From positions 1 to 10,062 of the forward strand of contig MHOR01000028.1 of NCBI GenBank assembly GCA_001821915.1: DNA of 10,062 nt, given 5' to 3'. Below the pieces are notes generated by a model. It was not told the DNA's origin, ran no database searches, and worked only from the letters and a program-made list of their open reading frames with translations. Positions 4,857-10,062 of this stretch are shown here, piece by piece (position 1 is the stretch's first letter; each line of letters begins with the position of its first letter). The stretch comes from Candidatus Staskawiczbacteria bacterium RIFCSPHIGHO2_02_FULL_34_10. GTDB taxonomy: Bacteria; Patescibacteriota; Minisyncoccia; Minisyncoccales; Staskawiczbacteraceae. The translations under genes and the position numbers were made by a program.

Positions 4857-5951
4857 ATGAATGGAGAAAAACCAAGAGAAGTTTCAGACGAAATAAATTT
4901 TGAAAAAGACCCAACGAGAGAACGACCAGAAGAAATTAGAGCAACGCTCGAAGAAATTCAAGAGGAATTGGAAAAAGAAGAAGAATTATCCCCAGAAATT
5001 ATTGAAAAGATAATGGAAAAAGTGCAGGATATTAATAAAAATAGTACTGCTTTTACTTGGATAACAGATCTAATCCTTCCACCACGTGAGTATTTTAAAA
5101 ACAAGTCATTGTGCGCACAGTTAAATTTGGAAAATGAGGATGATTTAGCACATGACCCGAATCTTCGAAAAAAAGCCGATTTACTTTTCTTGGCCAAAAC
5201 AACGAAAAGATTAGATTCTATTTTGAAAAATGGTGTTATCGGAGGTGCGCTGCAGTATAAAGGTCAATACGATATGATAGTAAATGCAAAAAAGTGGAAA
5301 AATGCTCTTAATCAAGATAAACAAAACTTCGTACATTTTAATATAATGGGACGCTCTTTACAGTTTGTGTCGGGGAAAAAGCCCGTCGTTCGTACTGAAA
5401 TGGAGTATTCTATGTATATGAAGCAAAGAGGATCCACGGGTATAATATTTGATATTTCTGATTTTAGAGAACTAGAACCTAAGTTCTATAAAAACAATCC
5501 GGCAAAAAAATTAAAGAGAAATACCTTTTTTGTTAATGATCCTATAGTTTCTGGTATTTGGAATAGAATTAAAGAAGAGGCTCAGGATATAAAAATAGGA
5601 GACGAGCGTCTCAGAAAGTTAGGAAAAATAGATTCTTCATTTAAACAAGAACGTTCTGATTGGAAGTATTATTTTGATAATGGAAATCCTTTACCAGAGG
5701 AGGAGTATGGTTTTGCTCTCTCTCCTCGTATACAACCTAAAAGGTTTCGTGGGGTTGTAGTTAATATATACAAAGACGACCCAAAACAGATTATAGAAAA
5801 TATTATTAAAAGTATGAGTAGCTTAAAACGTCTTTTGCCTGTATATTCAACGCGAGGTGAACTTCTTTGGCCTAAACAAATGAGTTATGGAGAGGTGAAA
5901 AAATTTGTTGAAGAAAGGGATAAAGATAAAAAAGATAAAAAATATAAATAA
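4857..5951 (+). CDS. Conserved-looking protein of unknown function, 364 aa
   Basis: I cannot assign a function. Residues 1-60 are highly charged and probably a coiled coil (E-E-I-Q-E-E-L-E-K-E-E-E-L). A globular region follows from about 105 to 340. The stretch L-L-F-L-A-K-T-T-K-R-L-D-S-I-L-K-N-G-V-I (109-128), the later T-G-I-I-F-D-I-S-D (194-202) and G-F-A-L-S-P-R-I (285-292) recall the layout of ADP-ribosyltransferase-fold proteins of the DarT or RNA 2'-phosphotransferase type, where a start strand is followed by an I-L-x-x-G-helix. I see no clear catalytic set, so this is a weak guess. The C-terminus has L-P-V-Y-S-T-R-G-E-L-L-W-P-K and then a Lys/Asp-rich tail. There is no signal peptide or membrane helix. 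Its TAA overlaps the ATG of the ileS-like mini-ORF (TAATG, 5949-5953). Confidence 0.75.
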   Translation: MNGEKPREVSDEINFEKDPTRERPEEIRATLEEIQEELEKEEELSPEIIEKIMEKVQDINKNSTAFTWITDLILPPREYFKNKSLCAQLNLENEDDLAHDPNLRKKADLLFLAKTTKRLDSILKNGVIGGALQYKGQYDMIVNAKKWKNALNQDKQNFVHFNIMGRSLQFVSGKKPVVRTEMEYSMYMKQRGSTGIIFDISDFRELEPKFYKNNPAKKLKRNTFFVNDPIVSGIWNRIKEEAQDIKIGDERLRKLGKIDSSFKQERSDWKYYFDNGNPLPEEEYGFALSPRIQPKRFRGVVVNIYKDDPKQIIENIIKSMSSLKRLLPVYSTRGELLWPKQMSYGEVKKFVEERDKDKKDKKYK

Positions 5952-6016
5952 TGGCGTATAATTTTCCAGACCTGCCCGCATTGCTATGCAAAGCATTGCA
6001 GGCGGGGGAAGAGTAA
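5951..6016 (+). pseudogene. Decayed duplicate of the ileS 5' end carrying a palindromic element
   Basis: The ORF is 21 codons long and begins M-A-Y-N-F-P, while the true IleS 77 bp downstream begins M-T-Y-N-F-P. Sixteen of the first 20 bases match (ATGGCGTATAATTTTCCAGA against ATGACTTACAACTTTCCAGA), and two of the four differences are synonymous. After CCAGA a palindromic element intervenes. With it removed, the sequence continues G-GAA-GAG-TAA-AAA-AAT, which parallels the E-E-E-K-N of IleS with one Lys codon changed to a stop. The ATG overlaps the upstream stop, and the ORF ends 11 nt before the ileS ATG in a different frame. It may therefore be translated and feed ribosomes to ileS. I cannot tell whether it is a relic or a working leader. 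Confidence 0.5.
5969..6006 (+). repeat. In-frame palindromic element, copy 2 (38 bp)
   Basis: It starts GACCTGCCCGCAT and ends GCATTGCAGGCGGG, and is read D-L-P-A-L-L-C-K-A-L-Q-A-G in the mini-ORF before ileS. Its outer arms match those of copies 1 and 3, but the core is 3 bp shorter. The core pairs ATGC with GCAT, where copy 3 pairs ACGCC with GGCGT. So the inner stem is kept by different bases, and the length change keeps the frame. Confidence 0.85.
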
Positions 6017-6027
6017 AAAAATAGAGC

Positions 6028-9000
6028 ATGACTTACAACTTTCCAGAGGAGGAAAAAAACATTTTACAATTCTGGCAGGATAACAAGATTTTTGAGAAGC
6101 TTAAAGAAAAAAATAAAAAGGGCAAGCCTTGGTCGTTTTTAGATGGTCCAATTACGGCGAACAATCCAATGGGAGTTCACCATGCTTGGGGAAGGACTTA
6201 CAAGGATTTGCTGCAAAGGTATCATGCAATGAAAGGGTTTAGCGAAAGATACCAAAATGGATTTGACTGCCAGGGGCTTTGGGTTGAAGTGGAAGTTGAA
6301 AAAGAGCTTGGGTTTAAAAATAAAAAAGATATTGAAGCATATGGAATTGATAAATTTGTGCAAAAATGCAAAGAGCGGGTACTAAAATATTCTCAAATAC
6401 AAACAGAGCAATCCATAAGGCTTGGGCAATGGATGGATTGGGAAAATTCTTATTACACAATGTCTGATGAAAATAATTATGCTATTTGGCACTTTTTGAA
6501 AAAATGCTGGGAGTTGGGCTACTTATATAAAGGAAGAGATTCGGTTCCCTGGTGCCCAAGATGCGGAACGGCACTAAGCCAGCATGAAATTTTAACGGAA
6601 GAGTATAAAGAAATCACTCACGATTCTATTTACTTTAGACTTCCTATTGTAGATAGAGAAGGAGAGAACCTTTTAGTTTGGACCACTACTCCATGGACTT
6701 TGCTAGCCAATATTGCCGTGGCGGTTGATGTAAAGTTAGATTATGTTTTAGTGAAGGATCAAGATGGTTTTAAGAATTGGGTGGTAAAAGATTTGGTAGA
6801 TAAAGTTTTTTCCGCCAAAGGCGGATCCGCCTTTGGCGGAAAGCAAGATTATGAAATTTTAAAGGGAGCTAAAGGAAAAGCTTTGGTTGGCTTAAAATAT
6901 TCTTTTGCGTTTGATGATTTGCCAAAGGTAAAGGAGGTTAAAGAAAAAAATCCCGATACATTTCACACGGTCATAGCCACCGAGGAGAGAATTATGCCAA
7001 TAAATATTGAAGAAGGCACGGGGCTGGTTCATACCGCGGTGTCAGCTGGCCAAGAAGACTTCAAGTTAGGGAAAAAGCTGGGTTTGCCGTTAATAGAAGT
7101 TATTGGTGAAGATGCCACATATTTGGATGGCTTGGGTGAGTTTTCAGGGAAAAATGCAAAAAAAGACCCAAAAGTTATTTTGGATTATTTGGCAAAGAAT
7201 AAGGAATACGTTTTTGAAATCTCCCCTTATAAACACAGGTATCCCACCTGTTGGAGGTGCAAAACGGAATTAGTCTGGCGAGTTGTTGATGAGTGGTACA
7301 TTTCAATGGATAAATTAAGAAAGCCATTGGAAGATATTGTAAAGAAAATCAATTGGATTCCGTCATTTGGCAAGGAGCGTGAATTAGACTGGATAAAGAA
7401 TATGCACGATTGGCTGATTTCCAAGAAAAGATATTGGGGGTTGGCCCTGCCTATTTTTGAATGTAAGGAGTGCGGAAATTTTGAAGTCATTGGAAACAAG
7501 GAAGAACTAAAAAAAAGAGCTGTTGCCGGCTGGGAAGACTTTGATGGAAATTCTCCACATAAGCCGTGGATTGATGCAGTAAAAATAGAATGTCGAGGAG
7601 TAGTCCGAGGTCCCGACAGTGGGAGGGATAAAAAGTGTAAAAAATTAGTTAGCAGGATTAAAGATGTTGGGACCCCGTGGTTAGATGCAGGGATTGTGCC
7701 CTTTTCTACAATAAAATATTTTTCTGACAAAACATATTGGAAAAAATGGTTTCCAATAGAAGTAGTTGCAGAATCTTTTCCCGGGCAATTTAAGAACTGG
7801 TTTTATGCTGTTTTAGTAATGTCTGCCGTTTTAGAAGAAACAGCTCCCGTAAAAACAATTTTTGGCTATGCTTCTGTTAAAGATGAAAAAGGAGAAGAAA
7901 TGCATAAATCCAAAGGAAACGCTATTTGGTTTGATGAGGCCTTAGAAAAAGTGGGGGCAGATCCCATGAGGTGGCTGTATATGAAAGCAAACCCAGCTGA
8001 AAATATGAGGTTTGGGTACCATATTATAGAAGAAACAAAAAGAAAATTACTTACACTTTATAATGTATATACTTTTTTTGACACCTATGTCCACAAAAAA
8101 GATTTTCCAGAAAACAGCGATATAAAACCAGAAAATATTTTAGACAAATGGATTGTTTCAAAAATGGACCACTTAATTGGATTGGTTGAGTTTAATTTAG
8201 AAAAATATGATATTGCAAAAGCGGTTTTAGCCATAGAAGATTTTTTTATTAATGATTTGTCACTTTGGTATATAAGAAGGTCAAGAAAAAGATTTCATGA
8301 CCTGCCCGCATCGGCTACGCCGAAGGCGTTGCAGGCGGGAGAAAGTCAGGAAAGAAAAAGCGCCATAGAAACCCTTTATTATGTTTTATTAAATACCACA
8401 AAGCTTATGGCCCCCATAATACCTTTTTTCGCAGAACAAATGTATCAGAATCTAAAATTAAAAGGTATGCCAGAATCGGTGCACTTGTGCAGTTTCCCTC
8501 AAAAAGAGGAAAAAGGACAAACTGATTTAGACTTAGAACAAAAAATGGATGAAGTAAGAAATGTGGTTACCTTAGCTTTGGCTCAAAGAGCAGTAAAAGC
8601 TATAAAAGTAAGACAACCTTTGGCAAAAATAAACATTAAAAACGAACAATCAAAAATAAAAGACCATACGGAATTATTGAATTTAATAAAAGATGAGGTT
8701 AATGTAAAAGAAGTTGTTTTTGATGATAAGATTAAAGAAGAAATAGAATTAGACATAAATATAACAGAGGAATTAAGACAAGAAGGAATTATTCGCGAAA
8801 TAGTAAGATGTGTCCAAGATTTTAGGAAAGAGCAAGGTTTAAAACCGGAAGATAAAATTTTATTTTGGGTTTTTGGATCGGATAAAATAACCGGTATTAT
8901 AAATAAAAATAAAGAATTTTTATTAAAAGAAATTAGGGCAAAAGAAATTTTTGTAAATAAAAAAACAGAGGAAATCATTGCAATAAAGAAGACTTTAATT

Positions 9001-9045
9001 GACAAAGAAAAATTATTATTAACTATCAAAAAAATAACTAAATAA
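6028..9045 (+). CDS. ileS: Isoleucyl-tRNA synthetase (class I)
   Basis: It charges tRNA-Ile in the cytoplasm. The 1005 residues show the HIGH-equivalent G-V-H-H-A-W-G (49-55), the editing domain inserted at about 190-380, and the KMSKS-equivalent M-H-K-S-K (625-629). A helical anticodon-binding domain and a C-terminal extension follow. Four cysteine pairs that could bind zinc are seen: C176/C179, C408/C411, C479/C482 and C522/C537. In the last pair the usual two-residue spacing has grown to 14. There are three probable in-frame inserts: S-A-K-G-G-S-A-F-G-G (262-271) in the editing domain, G-V-V-R-G-P-D-S-G-R-D-K (524-535) in the zinc knuckle, and D-L-P-A-S-A-T-P-K-A-L-Q-A-G (758-771) in the anticodon domain. 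Class motifs are untouched, so it should be functional. No Shine-Dalgarno precedes the ATG. A duplicated start lies just upstream. Confidence 0.95.
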   Translation: MTYNFPEEEKNILQFWQDNKIFEKLKEKNKKGKPWSFLDGPITANNPMGVHHAWGRTYKDLLQRYHAMKGFSERYQNGFDCQGLWVEVEVEKELGFKNKKDIEAYGIDKFVQKCKERVLKYSQIQTEQSIRLGQWMDWENSYYTMSDENNYAIWHFLKKCWELGYLYKGRDSVPWCPRCGTALSQHEILTEEYKEITHDSIYFRLPIVDREGENLLVWTTTPWTLLANIAVAVDVKLDYVLVKDQDGFKNWVVKDLVDKVFSAKGGSAFGGKQDYEILKGAKGKALVGLKYSFAFDDLPKVKEVKEKNPDTFHTVIATEERIMPINIEEGTGLVHTAVSAGQEDFKLGKKLGLPLIEVIGEDATYLDGLGEFSGKNAKKDPKVILDYLAKNKEYVFEISPYKHRYPTCWRCKTELVWRVVDEWYISMDKLRKPLEDIVKKINWIPSFGKERELDWIKNMHDWLISKKRYWGLALPIFECKECGNFEVIGNKEELKKRAVAGWEDFDGNSPHKPWIDAVKIECRGVVRGPDSGRDKKCKKLVSRIKDVGTPWLDAGIVPFSTIKYFSDKTYWKKWFPIEVVAESFPGQFKNWFYAVLVMSAVLEETAPVKTIFGYASVKDEKGEEMHKSKGNAIWFDEALEKVGADPMRWLYMKANPAENMRFGYHIIEETKRKLLTLYNVYTFFDTYVHKKDFPENSDIKPENILDKWIVSKMDHLIGLVEFNLEKYDIAKAVLAIEDFFINDLSLWYIRRSRKRFHDLPASATPKALQAGESQERKSAIETLYYVLLNTTKLMAPIIPFFAEQMYQNLKLKGMPESVHLCSFPQKEEKGQTDLDLEQKMDEVRNVVTLALAQRAVKAIKVRQPLAKINIKNEQSKIKDHTELLNLIKDEVNVKEVVFDDKIKEEIELDINITEELRQEGIIREIVRCVQDFRKEQGLKPEDKILFWVFGSDKITGIINKNKEFLLKEIRAKEIFVNKKTEEIIAIKKTLIDKEKLLLTIKKITK
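6809..6842. repeat. 34-bp perfect palindrome inside ileS
   Basis: The sequence from 6809 to 6842 equals its own reverse complement, centred on GGATCC at 6823-6828. Each half is TTTCCGCCAAAGGCGGA or its complement, with no loop. It encodes S-A-K-G-G-S-A-F-G-G in the editing domain, between the K-V-F and K-Q-D-Y-E-I-L segments. It is far more GC-rich than its surroundings, and no sequence of this length is self-complementary by chance. Confidence 0.9.
7597..7632 (+). other. 36-bp insert between zinc-knuckle cysteines of ileS
   Basis: Relatives that I recall have C-x-x-C here, followed by a short stretch and S-R-I-K-D-V-G. In this gene C522 and C537 are separated by 14 residues, twelve of which (G-V-V-R-G-P-D-S-G-R-D-K) look inserted. 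The segment is locally GC-rich and contains TCCC (7611-7614) and GGGA (7621-7624) in inverted orientation, a weak palindrome. The exact borders are an estimate. Confidence 0.45.
8299..8339 (+). repeat. In-frame palindromic element, copy 3 (41 bp)
   Basis: It starts GACCTGCCCGCAT and ends GCGTTGCAGGCGGG, encoding D-L-P-A-S-A-T-P-K-A-L-Q-A-G (residues 758-771) in the IleS anticodon-binding domain. The outer arms pair CCTGCCCGCA with TGCAGGCGGG, with one G-T wobble and one mismatch. The core can form ACGCC-GAA-GGCGT. It interrupts the loop between R-R-S-R-K-R-F and K-S-A-I-E-T-L-Y-Y, a place of variable length in IleS proteins. Confidence 0.9.
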
Positions 9046-9062
9046 TTTTTTTTGGTAAAAAT

Positions 9063-9452
9063 ATGCCATTTTTAAATAATGATAATAAGCCATCTTTTTT
9101 AAATAAACAAACTCCAAATATATCCCAAAGAGGTATTGATAAAAAACCCATATTTCCCAAACCGCAAATCCCAAATTTTGAGAGAGATTTAGATAAAAAT
9201 ACAAGGTTTTTGGAAGAATTGGCAAGAGAATCTGGATTAGAACCCGAGTCATCAGAAATGAAAGTCGAAATTGAAAGAGTAAAAGAAAAGATGTCAAATT
9301 TTTCAAAAAGATCAATGGCTGAGGAATACTGGAATGAAAAGCATTATCTAGAAGAAAAGTTAAAAGGGGGAATAACTACGCAAGAAAGTAAAGAAATAGC
9401 TAGGAGAAAAAAAATAAATCAATTTTTAAATAAAAAGTTTGGAATTAAATGA
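9063..9452 (+). CDS. Unrecognised charged 129-aa protein between ileS and recO
   Basis: I do not recognise it. The first 50 residues are rich in Asn, Pro, Lys and Phe and are probably disordered (F-L-N-N-D-N-K-P-S-F-L-N-K). Residues 55-125 are strongly charged and helical, probably coiled coil, ending in R-R-K-K-I-N-Q-F-L-N-K-K-F-G-I-K. There is no signal peptide, membrane segment or cysteine. The ATG lies 17 nt after the ileS stop with no Shine-Dalgarno. The TGA overlaps the recO ATG (ATGA, 9449-9452), so the two are probably translationally coupled. Its base and codon use resemble the neighbours. Its role is unknown. Confidence 0.7.
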   Translation: MPFLNNDNKPSFLNKQTPNISQRGIDKKPIFPKPQIPNFERDLDKNTRFLEELARESGLEPESSEMKVEIERVKEKMSNFSKRSMAEEYWNEKHYLEEKLKGGITTQESKEIARRKKINQFLNKKFGIK

Positions 9453-10062
9453 CGGTGCATTACAAAACAGAAGGGTTTGTTTTTAAAAAAGAGGAGAGAT
9501 TAGAAGCCGACCGGATTTTTTCAGTGTTTACTAAAGATTTTGGCAGAGTAGAAATAGTTGGAAAATCAATAAGAAAAATTAACGCAAAACTAAGGGGCAA
9601 CATAGAAGTTTTTTCTTTATCAGAAATTGAATTTATTCAAGGCAAAAGTCAAAAAACTTTAACTGACGTAATTTTAATTCAAAAGTTTAGCAGTCTAATA
9701 GATAATCCAGAAAAGTTATTGTTAGCGATTAAAATTTCTAAGGTAATAGATGATTTTGTTAAAGGACAAGAAGAAGATGAAAAAATTTGGGATCTAATCA
9801 TTGACGCTTTTAAAAAATTAAATAATTGTGCGCCGCAAAACATTAGCTACTTACTTATTTACTACTATTTTATTTGGAATTTTATTTTTATTTTAGGTTA
9901 CGGTCCAGAACTTTATATTTGCGCTGTTTGCAGTCAAAAATTAAATCCCCATAGCCTTTATTTTTCTTATAAAGAAGGTGGAGTTACTTGCACCAGTTGC
10001 TCGTTAGTTCAAAAAGATTGTATAAAAATAACATCAGATATCGTAAAAGTAATACGATTAAC
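9449..10062 (+). CDS. recO: DNA repair protein RecO, truncated by the window end
   Basis: RecO helps load RecA on gapped DNA in the RecFOR recombination pathway and binds single-stranded DNA and SSB. The visible 204 residues open with an OB-fold N-terminus (H-Y-K-T-E-G-F-V-F-K-K-E-E-R-L-E-A-D-R-I, then F-T-K-D-F-G-R-V-E-I-V-G-K-S-I-R-K), typical of the family. Next come a helical region and a zinc module with C158/C161 and C181/C184 (C-A-V-C and C-T-S-C). The start codon overlaps the previous stop as ATGA, which fixes the start and supports coupling. The reading frame is still open at the last base, and perhaps the last 30-50 residues lie outside. It appears intact so far, with no inserts. 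Confidence 0.85.
   Translation, partial: MTVHYKTEGFVFKKEERLEADRIFSVFTKDFGRVEIVGKSIRKINAKLRGNIEVFSLSEIEFIQGKSQKTLTDVILIQKFSSLIDNPEKLLLAIKISKVIDDFVKGQEEDEKIWDLIIDAFKKLNNCAPQNISYLLIYYYFIWNFIFILGYGPELYICAVCSQKLNPHSLYFSYKEGGVTCTSCSLVQKDCIKITSDIVKVIRL

Noticed and set aside
7227..7730. Long open frame of 167 codons on the - strand inside ileS
   Set aside because: It lies fully inside the well-supported ileS gene, and its translation is a low-complexity Ser/Phe/Leu mix typical of the complement of an A+T-rich gene.
8583..9029. Open frame of 148 codons on the - strand over the ileS 3' end
   Set aside because: Its Ser/Phe/Ile-rich translation mirrors the Lys/Glu-rich coding strand. There is no start context or independent support.
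9028..9053. Terminator between ileS and the 129-aa gene
   Set aside because: There is a T8 run, but the only stem is A7 with T7 across an 11-nt loop, which is very weak. The next ATG follows within 10 nt, as in an operon.

Overview
The window is about two-thirds A+T, and every convincing full-length gene lies on the + strand. It most likely comes from the Candidate Phyla Radiation (Patescibacteria, Parcubacteria-like). The grounds are an archaeal-type UMP kinase, an ArgS with an N-I-L-K-E-F-H-I-G-H active-site motif, an IleS with G-V-H-H-A-W-G and M-H-K-S-K-G-N signatures, and a PaaX/Cas2-like protein. Most starts lack a Shine-Dalgarno sequence, genes are small and tightly packed, and short palindromes are scattered through the DNA. 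TAA and TGA both act as stops at sensible gene ends, so UGA is not recoded. The lineage is inferred from protein character, not from a database search.

Positions 1-876 are the accessory-looking end. They hold a 20-bp perfect terminator hairpin, a complex inverted repeat, and the C-terminal remnant of a four-helix-bundle (23S rRNA intervening-sequence type) protein on the - strand. Next come a triple 12-13 bp tandem repeat, a near-consensus promoter (TTGACA, 17 bp, TACAAT) and a 21-codon ORF with a strong Shine-Dalgarno. That ORF is followed without a gap by an unrecognised 77-aa ORF in the same frame, and then by a terminator candidate.

Positions 877-4751 carry an archaeal-type UMP kinase, arginyl-tRNA synthetase, a histidine-family phosphatase and a PaaX-like protein. 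The junctions between these genes all contain inverted repeats. Two of them, flanking the PaaX-like gene, are the same hairpin with two compensatory stem changes. Positions 4857-10062 carry a 364-aa conserved-looking protein of unknown function, a decayed copy of the ileS 5' end, ileS, a 129-aa unknown protein and the start of recO. These genes are close together or overlap, so they probably form one transcription unit. The recognised genes serve nucleotide synthesis, aminoacylation and recombinational repair.

The most unusual feature is a set of small GC-rich palindromic elements inserted in frame inside essential genes. A 38-41 bp element encoding D-L-P-A-S-A-T-P-K-A-L-Q-A-G occurs in the UMP kinase, in ileS and in the mini-ORF in front of ileS, always in the same reading frame. 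A 34-bp perfect palindrome, a 36-bp insert in a zinc knuckle, and two further repeat-derived inserts lie in ileS and argS. The pattern recalls the Rickettsia palindromic elements but the sequences are different.
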